Shown here piece by piece: positions 1-7,537 of a stretch of DNA of 64,000 nucleotides. Under the pieces are notes generated by a model. It made no database searches and had not been told where the DNA came from. It saw only the letters and a program-made list of their open reading frames with translations. A program made the position numbers and the translations under genes. The stretch's first letter is position 1. Each line of letters opens with the position of its first letter. The DNA is from Candidatus Zhuqueibacterota bacterium (GTDB lineage: Bacteria > Zhuqueibacterota > Zhuqueibacteria > Zhuqueibacterales > Zhuqueibacteraceae): positions 1 through 64,000 of the forward strand of contig JAKEEU010000343.1 in assembly GCA_022616415.1 (NCBI GenBank). The letters are read 5' to 3'.

Positions 1-122
1 CCATTTTTATTGTTGAGTCTTCGTTCCAGTTCGGCGCGGCTAATAGTTTTTTCTTTGCGCCACTTTTCAACAAGTTTCCAGAATTTGTTGCTGCTCCCCA
101 ATTGCAATTGTTCTTCATCCAT
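1..122 (-). CDS. Small hypothetical protein, N-terminal part (runs off window)
   Basis: Reading from an ATG at 122 on the minus strand, 40 codons stay open to the window edge. The peptide begins MDEEQLQLGSSNKFWKLVEK and continues with a charged stretch rich in Arg, Lys and Glu. A GGGAG Shine-Dalgarno-like sequence lies 7 bases upstream, and an in-frame stop lies just before the adjacent GTG. The FWKLVEKWRKEKTIS-like pattern recalls the C-terminal tails of small antitoxin-like proteins that sit beside PIN or RelE toxins. That similarity is from memory and weak, and the partner gene would lie outside the window. Confidence 0.4.
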   Translation of the reverse strand, partial: MDEEQLQLGSSNKFWKLVEKWRKEKTISRAELERRLNNKN

Positions 123-214
123 CACTCAACTCCCAAATAGGTTCCACATGCTCCCACGATGGGATCACACCGATTTTCTCAAATACTCAAAGCCTCTTTT
201 CTGGAGAAATCCAA

Positions 215-287
215 CATGCCACTCCTTCGGAGTTCAAAAATCCTGAGGTTCAACTTTTCTATAAACATTGCACTCCTAACGGAGTTG
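215..287. repeat. Two related short hairpins (ACTCC...GGAGT)
   Basis: Two copies of a small hairpin lie 30 bases apart downstream of the HNH gene: ACTCCTTCGGAGT near 221-233 and ACTCCTAACGGAGT near 272-285. Each is preceded by CAT(T)GC. The loop differs while the arms are kept, which suggests a dispersed palindromic element. They could also help end the minus-strand transcript. Confidence 0.5.
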
Positions 288-298
288 ACGTGCAGAAT

Positions 299-712
299 TT
301 AACCATATAAACCAGCATCCAATAAATGCCGTCGTTCCGTGATATGGTCTTCATCATTTAAGTGCAAAAGTTTTATCGTCACTCTCGCTTCGGCGGTGAG
401 GGCCCGAATCGTTGCGCCTTCGAGGACAAAATGATCTGCCCACTTATGAAGACGTGGATTGAACAATGGAACAAGCTGGCCGGTCACCGGATCAAACGCG
501 CCAACGTTGGGACCTTTGTAACGATTGCATCGGAAACACGCCAGCGCAAGATTGCCCTCCTCGGTTTTGCCATCATGCTGACGAGGAATGAGGTGATCCG
601 GTTCATGTTTGTGCAACGCAGCCCATTGCGGCAGCAAACAATACTCACAACAATTGCCGGCGCGTTCTATGACCAACCGGCGCAAATGGTCGGGGATTTC
701 GGACTGCATCAA
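299..712 (-). CDS. HNH endonuclease (copy 1)
   Basis: A 137-residue protein with the HNH nuclease signature: CxxC (CEYC, near residue 22), then a DHLIP histidine motif, an Asn, and a second CxxC (CFRC) followed by N. The four cysteines should bind a structural zinc, and the His/Asn residues form the metal-dependent nuclease centre. Its start overlaps the stop of the upstream gene (709-1059) by four bases (ATGA type), so the two are probably translationally coupled. A homologous protein of almost the same length lies at 15168-15587, also directly behind a small partner gene. The substrate is unknown; HNH proteins of this size occur alone, in defence systems and in mobile elements. Confidence 0.85.
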   Translation of the reverse strand: MMQSEIPDHLRRLVIERAGNCCEYCLLPQWAALHKHEPDHLIPRQHDGKTEEGNLALACFRCNRYKGPNVGAFDPVTGQLVPLFNPRLHKWADHFVLEGATIRALTAEARVTIKLLHLNDEDHITERRHLLDAGLYG

Positions 713-1059
713 GCCCCCGTTTGTAACTGTCTGGCAAGCTGGGCTTTCAGCTTGATGATCGTATGCTCAATTTTATTTAATTCATCAAGCTCTCGCTGTT
801 CATCTTCTCCCAAAAGTCCGGCGGCATTCAAGGCCAGCAAACGCCGCAATCGATCCTGCGCGCGTTTGGAAACATGATAATCCAACACCTGCTGCGGAGA
901 AGGGTTGGCCGCGAAAAGCTGAATAATCTCGGTCGCCGTTTCTGTTGCCAACGTTTTGTAGCCGACCAAACTGAGTTCGAGAATCGCAGGCAACCAATTT
1001 TGAATCGGCTGAATCTTGTTGGCCAATTCCTCCGGCACTTGCATCGTTATTTGAACCAT
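709..1059 (-). CDS. Small hypothetical partner of the HNH nuclease (copy 1)
   Basis: A 116-residue protein starting MVQITMQVPEELANKIQPI. A short beta strand followed by a PEEL-type helix resembles the start of ribbon-helix-helix or antitoxin-like proteins. The C-terminal half is Leu/Glu/Gln-rich and predicted helical (RRLLALNAAGLLGEDEQREL). I do not recognise a named family. It directly precedes and overlaps the HNH gene, and a similarly built gene precedes the second HNH gene (15593-16015), so the pair looks like a conserved two-gene unit. A regulatory or antitoxin role is only inference. Confidence 0.65.
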   Translation of the reverse strand: MVQITMQVPEELANKIQPIQNWLPAILELSLVGYKTLATETATEIIQLFAANPSPQQVLDYHVSKRAQDRLRRLLALNAAGLLGEDEQRELDELNKIEHTIIKLKAQLARQLQTGA

Positions 1060-1401
1060 ATTCGCCTCGAAGCTTATTCAATTTAAAGGTAATGCCATGG
1101 GTGTCCAAAATCAACAAAAAACTTTTTTCCCTTAGTCGCGGCTCATTTATGCCATTGTTAGCCGAAAGTTAGAAAAAATTCTAACTTTTTCTGACTGGAT
1201 AAACAGGATTGACAGGATTAAAATTCAATCGAGTTGATCCTGTCAAATAAAGGCTGGCGCGAAGCGGCCCAGTTTTCAGCTTGTCTGAAAACCTGGCGTA
1301 GGCCATTGCGCAGCAAAATCTGATAATCAATCCGGGCGATTCGGCAAATCCGGATACCAAAAAAATTTCCGTGTGAGTTTTTGATCCGTGTGCTATACGA
1401 G
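1060..1401. other. Intergenic region with three palindromes
   Basis: About 340 bases without a supported gene, between two minus-strand transcription units. It holds a perfect 10-bp stem with A4 loop and short T run (1165-1190), a 10-bp inverted repeat TTGACAGGAT...ATCCTGTCAA (1209-1246) inside an AACAGGATTGACAGGATT-type dispersed motif, and an imperfect hairpin CCAGTTTTCAG...CTGAAAACCTGG (1269-1296) downstream of carA. Confidence 0.6.
1165..1190. terminator. Possible weak terminator hairpin
   Basis: AAAGTTAGAA, loop AAAA, TTCTAACTTT: a perfect 10-bp stem followed on the plus strand by further Ts. The stem is AT-rich, so its strength is doubtful. It lies beyond carA on the minus strand and upstream of the HNH pair. 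Confidence 0.3.
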
Positions 1402-2487
1402 TTAAATCAGCTTCACAAACTCATCAAACAAAAACGCCGTATCCACCGGCCCCGGCGAGGCTTCGGGATGGAATTGCACGCCCATGAATGGCTTGTTGCG
1501 GTGGCGAATGCCTTCGTTGGTGCCGTCATTGGCATTGAAGAACCACGGCTGCCAATCCGGCGGCAGCGTTTCTTCGTTGACGGCGTAGCCGTGATTTTGC
1601 GAGGTGATAAAGCAGCGCTTGCTGCCGACCAACACGCACGGCTGGTTTTGGCCGCGATGGCCGTATTTGAGTTTGTACGTTTCCGCCCCCGCGGCGAGCG
1701 CCAAAATTTGGCTGCCGAGACATATACCGAAAATCGGCGTTTCTTTGTCGAGAAGCCGGCGCACGGTTTTGACGGTTTCATTACACATCTTCGGATCGCC
1801 GGGGCCGTTGGAGAGCACCACGCCGTCAAAGCGCTCGTTCTCAAACGGCCAATTCCACGGCACGGCGGTGACCGCCAGGCCGCGCTCCACCAACGAGCGA
1901 ATGATGTTGTTCTTGCAGCCGCAATCGACCACGGCCACGCGCTTTCTGTCCCGCTTTTCGGGACTCCGTAAAGCGGAGCCCTCGCCGTAATGAATGGGGT
2001 TCTCGATGCTGACTTGCGCCACAAGATTGTCGCGATTCGGATCGTAAAATTCCACGTCGCGATTTTCATAAATCACTTTGCCGAGCATGCTGCCGGCGCT
2101 GCGCAGTTTTTGCGTCAGCAGCCGCGTATCCACGCCGGCGAGACCGGGGATTTTTTGCGATTGCAGCCAGCGATCCAAAGAGCGGCTGCCGCCCCAATGG
2201 CTGAAATTGGCGGAAAATTCCGCCACCACCAGCGCGGAAATTTGAATTTGATTGGACTCGAAAAAACTGCTGATGCCGTTCATCGACTGCTCGGGCGGCA
2301 CCCCGTAATTGCCGATGAGCGGATAGGTCAAAACCAAAATCTGGCCTTTGTAGGACGGATCGGTAAAACATTCGGGATAACCGACCATGCCGGTGTTGAA
2401 AACCACTTCGCCAGCCACCGACCCGGTCCAGCCGAAGGCGCGTCCTGAAAATGAAGTCCCGTCTTCGAGAATGAGTTTGGCGTTCAT
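1402..2487 (-). CDS. carA: Carbamoyl-phosphate synthase small (glutaminase) subunit
   Basis: A 361-residue protein that hydrolyses glutamine and passes ammonia to CarB for carbamoyl phosphate, the precursor of pyrimidines and arginine. The N-terminal CPSase small-chain domain begins AKLILEDGTSFSGRAFGW. The C-terminal class I amidotransferase domain carries the nucleophile Cys in FGICLGSQ and the His/Glu pair in GVQFHPEA. The ATG at 2487 is preferred because it directly begins the conserved first strand; an upstream in-frame TTG at 2505 adds six atypical residues. carB is not in the window. The gene is divergent from the ECF sigma operon. Confidence 0.96.
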   Translation of the reverse strand: MNAKLILEDGTSFSGRAFGWTGSVAGEVVFNTGMVGYPECFTDPSYKGQILVLTYPLIGNYGVPPEQSMNGISSFFESNQIQISALVVAEFSANFSHWGGSRSLDRWLQSQKIPGLAGVDTRLLTQKLRSAGSMLGKVIYENRDVEFYDPNRDNLVAQVSIENPIHYGEGSALRSPEKRDRKRVAVVDCGCKNNIIRSLVERGLAVTAVPWNWPFENERFDGVVLSNGPGDPKMCNETVKTVRRLLDKETPIFGICLGSQILALAAGAETYKLKYGHRGQNQPCVLVGSKRCFITSQNHGYAVNEETLPPDWQPWFFNANDGTNEGIRHRNKPFMGVQFHPEASPGPVDTAFLFDEFVKLI

Positions 2488-2629
2488 GCTTTTGAAAGAG
2501 CGCAATAAAAATTTTCCAGGGTCGCAATGATACCTGGGTAGCCGGATATTTATAACCCAACAGTTGCTAATTTAAGGGAAAATAAAATAATTATCAAGGG
2601 CGTGGCGATTTTTTTACATAAAATTTCCT

Positions 2630-2657
2630 TTGACAAGATTCACCTTTTTTGTATCAT
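2630..2657 (+). promoter_or_regulatory. Sigma-70-type promoter of the ECF sigma operon
   Basis: TTGACA at 2630-2635 and TATCAT at 2652-2657 with a 16-base spacer. Transcription would start near 2664, upstream of the ATG at 2700. This argues against the in-frame ATG at 2649, which lies inside the promoter. Confidence 0.55.
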
Positions 2658-2699
2658 TACCTTTGTGTAACCAAAACGTTTATATTTCATCAAATATTA

Positions 2700-3338
2700 A
2701 TGAGAGACGAGAGCAAATGGCTCGCCGCGGTGCGTCGTGGCGACGAGCGGGCGGTGCGTAAGCTGGTGGATGCCTACAGCCCGCGGCTTTACAATGTGGC
2801 TCTGCGCATTTTGCGGAGCCCTCAAGACGCTGAGGACGCGCTGCAAGAAACATTCATCACGGCGCTGAACAAGCTCGACCAATTCGATGGCCGCGCCGAA
2901 TTTTTCACCTGGATTTATCGCATCGCCGTGAACGCCAGCCTGATGGCGTTGCGCAAAAAGCGCTCGCGGCAAAAGAACGAGGAATCCATCGAAGCGCCGC
3001 GCTTCGAGGACATCCGCAGCCGTGACTTGGTGGATTGGGGGGCGGACCCGGTTCGCAAATTGCTGACGGCCGAGATACAGGAAAAGATGGAGGCCGCCAT
3101 CGACAAGCTGCCGGCGAAATACCGCGTGGTTTTCGTGCTGCGCGATCTCGAAGGCCTTTCCATCGATGAGACGAGCAAAACGCTCGGCATTTCTCCGGCC
3201 AACGTCAAAATCCGCCTGATGCGGGCGCGCCTGTTTTTGCGCGAGGCGCTGGCCGAATATTTTCACGAAACCAACGACAAGCCCCGCGGCTTTGCGGGCA
3301 AGGCCCGCGGCATCGCAGGCACGGAGGCGCGATCATGA
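2700..3338 (+). CDS. RNA polymerase sigma factor, ECF (sigma-24/RpoE-like)
   Basis: A 212-residue group IV sigma factor. Region 2 (about residues 20-90) contains SPQDAEDALQETFITAL and the FTWIYRIAVNASLM helix. Region 4 (about 130-190) contains LPAKYRVVFVLRDLEGLSIDETSKTLG followed by the recognition helix ISPANVKIRLMRAR. The ATG at 2700 is preferred to the one at 2649 because the promoter lies between them. The stop overlaps the start of a zinc-type anti-sigma gene (ATGA), and a rhodanese gene follows, giving a three-gene operon. The inducing signal is not visible. Confidence 0.93.
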   Translation: MRDESKWLAAVRRGDERAVRKLVDAYSPRLYNVALRILRSPQDAEDALQETFITALNKLDQFDGRAEFFTWIYRIAVNASLMALRKKRSRQKNEESIEAPRFEDIRSRDLVDWGADPVRKLLTAEIQEKMEAAIDKLPAKYRVVFVLRDLEGLSIDETSKTLGISPANVKIRLMRARLFLREALAEYFHETNDKPRGFAGKARGIAGTEARS

Positions 3339-3607
3339 CCCACCGAAAAATTTTCAAAAACGTTTGTGACTTCATCGACGGCGAGCTGGACGAGGCCACG
3401 TGTGAAGAAATAAAAAAACATATTGCTTCCTGCCCAAAGTGCCGCATCTACGTCGACACCGTGCGCAAAACCATTGTGTTCTACCAGGCCAATGACGCGC
3501 CCAAGCGCCTGCCGTCCGCAGCGAAAAAGCGCTTGCACGCCGCCATTGCCTTGAAGTTCAAAGAAAAACGCGCTCCTAGCGCGGCCAAGGGAAGAGGAGA
3601 AAAATAA
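3335..3607 (+). CDS. Zinc-finger anti-sigma factor (zf-HC2 type)
   Basis: A 90-residue protein with the anti-sigma zinc motif H-x3-C-x2-C in KKHIASCPKC plus an upstream Cys in EATCEEI. It should bind and hold the ECF sigma factor encoded just upstream, with which it overlaps by four bases. No membrane segment is visible, so it is probably a soluble anti-sigma factor whose zinc site may sense thiol or redox state. The C-terminus is Lys/Ala-rich. Its last base is shared with the ATG of the rhodanese gene, indicating coupled translation. Confidence 0.85.
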   Translation: MTHRKIFKNVCDFIDGELDEATCEEIKKHIASCPKCRIYVDTVRKTIVFYQANDAPKRLPSAAKKRLHAAIALKFKEKRAPSAAKGRGEK

Positions 3608-3996
3608 TGTCATTCGCTTCATTGCTTGGCATCGTTCTGCTGGCGTTTGTGGCATTGCTGCTGTTGCGCCAAATCTATTTTAAACGGCAGGTGCGCCATT
3701 TTACGCCCGAGGAAGTGACCAGAAAACTCAAATTCAACGTTCCCCTCGTTTTTCTTGACGTGCGCACCACCGGCGAAAATCGCCAGGGGCAAATTCCGGA
3801 CTCGCTCAATATCCCGTTGCACGAGCTGAGCTCGCGCTTGCCGGAATTGGAACCCTACCGCCACCGCGAGATCGTGGTTTATTGCGCCACCGGCACCCGC
3901 AGCGTGATCGCTGCGCATTTTTTGCAGAAGCACGGCTTCAGCGCGGCAAATTTGCGCGGGGGATTTGTTGCATGGAGGGCGAACCCCAATATATAA
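3607..3996 (+). CDS. Membrane-anchored rhodanese-like protein
   Basis: A 129-residue protein with one N-terminal membrane helix (about residues 4-22) and a single rhodanese domain. The active-site loop is VVYCATGTRS, with the catalytic Cys kept, and the CH2A-like start is VFLDVRTTGE. Rhodaneses move sulfane sulfur or sense thiol chemistry. Being the third gene of the sigma/anti-sigma operon suggests a role in envelope sulfur or oxidative stress; this is inference from position. Confidence 0.85.
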   Translation: MSFASLLGIVLLAFVALLLLRQIYFKRQVRHFTPEEVTRKLKFNVPLVFLDVRTTGENRQGQIPDSLNIPLHELSSRLPELEPYRHREIVVYCATGTRSVIAAHFLQKHGFSAANLRGGFVAWRANPNI

Positions 3997-4101
3997 CGGC
4001 ACAACTGAAGAGCTATTACGCAGGTATACTCGTTGCAGGCTGGAATGTGAGTCAAGGATATTTTTTGCAAGATGCTCGTGGCAAAATAATTAAAAAGCTT
4101 T

Positions 4102-5364
4102 TTAAATCATCTTGCCATAAGTATCTTGCATATTCATAAAGTCACGGCTTTGCCCAGCTTTGTTGATATCTTTGTTGCGCCTGCTGCATGCGAAACGGCA
4201 TTTCCATCGCTTGATAGGCTTTGATACTGGAATTTCGAGTGCGCCGTGTCGATCTGCGGTCAACGTCATTCCTCTTTTAATTGAAGGAAGTTCGTGCCCA
4301 AAAAATTTTACCGATACTTCCACCGGTTTCGAGGCCTTGTTGATGAGCTCGATGGTTGCCAAAGCTGCCGGTTCATTGTGCCGCAGCCGATATGGATATA
4401 AAACTTGTGGCGAGGGTGCAATTTCTCCGACTTCAATCAATTCCTTGGCGCGCTCCGGCGCAAAGGAGACGGCAAGACGAACATCCTGGCTCCGTGCCTC
4501 ATACGCGGCAAACACATCCAGGCCGCCAACGTTGCCGCCGAGGCCGAAAATCATTTTGGCCCTTTCGTTTTCCGCCGCCCTGGCAAACGCGGCGGTCAGA
4601 TTGAAATTTTTCAGCAACCGCAGTTCGGTTGCCAACTGCGTGTCGGTTTCTTCTTCCAAAGAACGGGTGCTCGAGGCCAGCGCCAGAAATTCGATCGGTT
4701 GCCATTTCACCGCGGCGCGCGGCATCCAAATTCGCGTGTGGGTTGGCTCGTTAAACGCAATTCTCGTTTCGGAGGGCCGCGGTGAATCGAGAAAGGTGCG
4801 GTAACTGTAGCGGAACAGCGCCGGCGTTAAAAGCCCGAAGGCCAACTGTGGCGAAACTTCATGATAAAAGCCGAGCCGGTAAATGAGGCGAATGCTTTGG
4901 TCATTATCAAACGGCGGTGGCGTTTGCGGCGGCCCGGTCAGCAAAGCGGCGCGATTCGCGGCGAAGGTCACTTCGATTTGCTGTCCCCACGGCGTGCGGC
5001 CGCGCGCGCCAAAACTGACTAAAAACGTTTGTTCGGTGTAACTCGTGTTGAAAGCGGCCGCGGGAGAAAGATGAATGCCCTGTGTACGCCAGGAATGCCA
5101 AGCGAGGCCCAGCCCCATTTTGGCCGAGAGCGGATAAGAGAGCGCCATGAGATAGGCGTTGATATTCGCGTGTTGCCATTCTGCATAAAAACGAAAGGCT
5201 TGGCGCTCAAACAGCAACGCCGGATTGCCCGCCGGCGCAAAAGGCTCGGCAGTATCCACCAAACCGCGATCAAAGGCAAAGGCGCGGATCGGTTCCAGAC
5301 TCTGCGCAAATGAACCTGGCTGCAAAAACAAAAGCGCAGCGATTGTAATAAACCAGCATCGCAT
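4102..5364 (-). CDS. Putative envelope protein with signal peptide, possibly frameshifted at the C-terminus
   Basis: About 420 residues. The ATG at 5364 shares one base with the upstream gene's TAA and is followed by a signal peptide (MRCWFITIAALLFLQPGSFA). The mature part has many alternating aromatic/polar strands typical of outer-membrane barrels, then a short Ig/beta-sandwich-like part (PVEVSVKFFGHELPSI). The last 40 residues are unusually basic (KRWKCRFACSRRNKDINK). In the +1 frame the same DNA reads SIKAYQAMEMPFRMQQAQQ and ends at 4142, which looks more like real protein, so a frameshift near 4210-4240 is possible. Probably co-transcribed with the gene at 5364-7214 from the sigma-54 promoter. 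Function unknown. Confidence 0.65.
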   Translation of the reverse strand: MRCWFITIAALLFLQPGSFAQSLEPIRAFAFDRGLVDTAEPFAPAGNPALLFERQAFRFYAEWQHANINAYLMALSYPLSAKMGLGLAWHSWRTQGIHLSPAAAFNTSYTEQTFLVSFGARGRTPWGQQIEVTFAANRAALLTGPPQTPPPFDNDQSIRLIYRLGFYHEVSPQLAFGLLTPALFRYSYRTFLDSPRPSETRIAFNEPTHTRIWMPRAAVKWQPIEFLALASSTRSLEEETDTQLATELRLLKNFNLTAAFARAAENERAKMIFGLGGNVGGLDVFAAYEARSQDVRLAVSFAPERAKELIEVGEIAPSPQVLYPYRLRHNEPAALATIELINKASKPVEVSVKFFGHELPSIKRGMTLTADRHGALEIPVSKPIKRWKCRFACSRRNKDINKAGQSRDFMNMQDTYGKMI

Positions 5365-7214
5365 TAGAAGAGACTCACAATCTGAAAGCTCCAATATCCA
5401 TACTCTGGGTAGTTGTGTATGTCACGAAGCCGCGTGCCTTGCTCGAAAGGGCCCTGGCCAATTTGAAAGCGAATGGATTCCCACGGCTGCCAGGAAAGCG
5501 AAAAATCAAAGTCCTCTCGAGTCAGAACTTTCCTGCGCCTGTTTATATCGAAATAGTCCGGAAATGACCGAATAGAGAAGCGGCCTAACAAGTTTAACTC
5601 GAGGTTGTCGGTTATTCCCCATCTGATTTGGGTGACAGCCAGTCCTATTCTAGTGCGCTCGCCGGACTCGTTGATATTAAGCTCAATTCCTAAAGTAGCA
5701 TTTATCATGCCTCCAAGCAGCAGTGGCCCATAGAGTCGATCAAACTCGCGGATTTGTTCCCAGCCAAACCGCTCTTTAAAGCGCTCCTCATAACGATAAT
5801 TGGCACAACTCAGCGAAAGAGCGCTCCGCCAGAAAGAGCTTTCACCAGCAACTGGATCTGGCTGATAAAACGATGCAGATTGATATCGGAGCTTAAAATA
5901 TTCTGCCTTCCCTCCGGCTTCGAGCCAATCCAATATGCCGTAAATCCCAGTCAAGGACACAGTATGATGGCGCGATTCATTCGAGTCCCATTGATAAAAA
6001 GGTGATCTGGAAGTATCCCAATCCTCGCGTTTGTTTTTGGAAGACGACGTGATGGCTCTTCCAATGAGGTGAAAGGCATGCGCTGGCAGCCGATTACCGA
6101 ACGTACCATTCCAATCAGCCAAAAATGCCTCCAGGGAAGTTGGTTCCACTTTCCATAAGTACTGGAATACATAACCCAGGTTCCAGCGTTCGCCTTGAGA
6201 TTTTGAATAAGCACTTCTCGACTCCATAGTTTGATCTTCATATTCAGATGAGATTTTGCCATCAGTATATCCATCAGTATACTCTGCAACAAAACGATGA
6301 AATGTATGCCAGGGGCCGAGATAATCCACCCTCGGAGCAAAGCCAATCATGGTAAACTTGATAATACTTTGGAGTTCATTCTTCGGCGTGAGGCGGTAAC
6401 CTTCACTTTTGTTTCCTGATGGTTGCAATGAAAGACCGATGGCGAGGCGTCTTTTCACCGTGTAGATAAAATCCAGATTAAAAAAGCGATAGTAGGAAGT
6501 AGATCGATCAATGCGGAAATCGTCGTTTTCTGTGTCGTTAAACTGGGTTGTTGAACGAGAATTAAGAAAATTGCCTGAAACGGATAGCATATATTGCCCG
6601 CTTGATAAGAATTTTGTCGGGCTTTCCAGAGCAAAGAATCTTATCGGATATTCCGAAGTGTTTTGTAAAGACCAGGCAAAAGGTTTTGCATAATACACCC
6701 AGCCAAGTTGATCCGAAGTCAATCCTAGGCGCCCGCCATGGGACAAATATACCCCGTGAAAGGTGTATACTTGATCCGTGGATTTATTTTCGGTGTTTTG
6801 AGGGCCTTTCCTGGTATCTTTCATGAACATGCCATCACCCCCAATCAAGAACCCGGACACAGGTCGATATGTCGCTTCCACTTTCGGGACATAGTGAAAT
6901 TTTTCAAGATCACTTCGCCCTGGAAAATCATTTTCATATCTCGCCCAATATGTCATATTTGAAAGTCGAAGACTAAATCGGTTGCCGAGATTCCCGTACA
7001 CAAATGGCGTCGTGAGAAAAGACTGAACGCCTTGTTCTTTTTCAGAAACCAACTGCTCAAAACCGCCGCCAAAACCGCGGACGATGCGGCCGAAATAATA
7101 ATCGATGCCGTTGAAAGTCGAATCGTCATCGGACTGCGCCACCAAGGAAATAGGTGTAAGGAAAAGCAGCAGCCCGAGCGGCCAGAGCAGGCGTTTTATT
7201 AATGACGTGGACAT
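5364..7214 (-). CDS. Putative outer-membrane beta-barrel protein
   Basis: A 616-residue protein with a signal peptide (SLIKRLLWPLGLLLFLTPISLVAQ) and a long series of short amphipathic beta strands ending in Phe (IVSLF at the C-terminus), as in outer-membrane barrels. I do not recognise the exact family. The ATG at 7214 is preferred because GGAG lies 7 bases upstream; the longer reading from 7283 would begin inside the promoter. A sigma-54 promoter lies at 7283-7299 and the AAA+ activator gene is immediately beyond. Its base composition looks more AT-rich than its neighbours, a possible sign of transfer. It is translationally coupled to the next gene. Confidence 0.75.
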   Translation of the reverse strand: MSTSLIKRLLWPLGLLLFLTPISLVAQSDDDSTFNGIDYYFGRIVRGFGGGFEQLVSEKEQGVQSFLTTPFVYGNLGNRFSLRLSNMTYWARYENDFPGRSDLEKFHYVPKVEATYRPVSGFLIGGDGMFMKDTRKGPQNTENKSTDQVYTFHGVYLSHGGRLGLTSDQLGWVYYAKPFAWSLQNTSEYPIRFFALESPTKFLSSGQYMLSVSGNFLNSRSTTQFNDTENDDFRIDRSTSYYRFFNLDFIYTVKRRLAIGLSLQPSGNKSEGYRLTPKNELQSIIKFTMIGFAPRVDYLGPWHTFHRFVAEYTDGYTDGKISSEYEDQTMESRSAYSKSQGERWNLGYVFQYLWKVEPTSLEAFLADWNGTFGNRLPAHAFHLIGRAITSSSKNKREDWDTSRSPFYQWDSNESRHHTVSLTGIYGILDWLEAGGKAEYFKLRYQSASFYQPDPVAGESSFWRSALSLSCANYRYEERFKERFGWEQIREFDRLYGPLLLGGMINATLGIELNINESGERTRIGLAVTQIRWGITDNLELNLLGRFSIRSFPDYFDINRRRKVLTREDFDFSLSWQPWESIRFQIGQGPFEQGTRLRDIHNYPEYGYWSFQIVSLF

Positions 7215-7282
7215 TTGACTACTCCATTGCTTGATCGAGTGGAAACCTTTGTGCCAATTTAAAACATTGCGATAAAATGTCA

Positions 7283-7299
7283 AGCAATGAAAATGCCAG
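7283..7299 (-). promoter_or_regulatory. Sigma-54 (-24/-12) promoter
   Basis: On the minus strand the sequence reads TGGCATT-TTCA-TTGCT, matching the RpoN consensus TGGCAC/T-N5-TTGC with the correct GG to GC spacing. The expected start is near 7272, giving an untranslated leader of about 58 bases before the ATG at 7214. Confidence 0.8.
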
Positions 7300-7355
7300 C
7301 AACCGATCTGATTTAACTATCTGATTTCACAACACAGATAAAATGGCGTTGGCAG

Positions 7356-7393
7356 AAAAACGTCGGAATGCTCATTTAAAAACGTCGGAATGC
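7356..7393. promoter_or_regulatory. Tandem upstream activator sites for the sigma-54 promoter
   Basis: The 16-base word AAAAACGTCGGAATGC occurs twice, at 7356-7371 and 7378-7393, exactly 22 bases apart (two helical turns). The sites lie about 85-120 bases upstream of the predicted sigma-54 start, the usual place for enhancer-binding protein sites. The likely ligand is the CHASE2-AAA+ protein encoded next door. Confidence 0.65.
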
Positions 7394-7398
7394 CGGAC

Positions 7399-7427
7399 AA
7401 AAATCGCTGTGGAATAAATTCCACAGC
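7399..7427 (-). terminator. Rho-independent terminator of the CHASE2 regulator gene
   Basis: On the minus strand: GCTGTGGAA, loop TTTA, TTCCACAGC, then GATTTTTG. A perfect 9-bp stem followed by five Ts, 110 bases after the stop of the regulator gene. A second perfect stem, AAGTCGCC/GGCGACTT (7438-7457), lies just upstream without a proper T run. Confidence 0.55.
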
Positions 7428-7537
7428 TAAGAAGCGGAAGTCGCCTAAAGGCGACTTAAAAAAGGTTCACAGTTCACTCGGGGCTCAAAAAAAACTAAGT
7501 TGGGACAAAGTCCGCGTATGTCCATCCAATCCGTGAG

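Noticed and set aside
2649..2699. Earlier ATG start for the first ECF sigma factor
   Set aside because: It lies within the predicted promoter and adds residues unlike the family.
7438..7457. Perfect hairpin AAGTCGCC/GGCGACTT as terminator
   Set aside because: The A/T run is on the wrong side for either strand; the hairpin at 7406-7427 is the better terminator.
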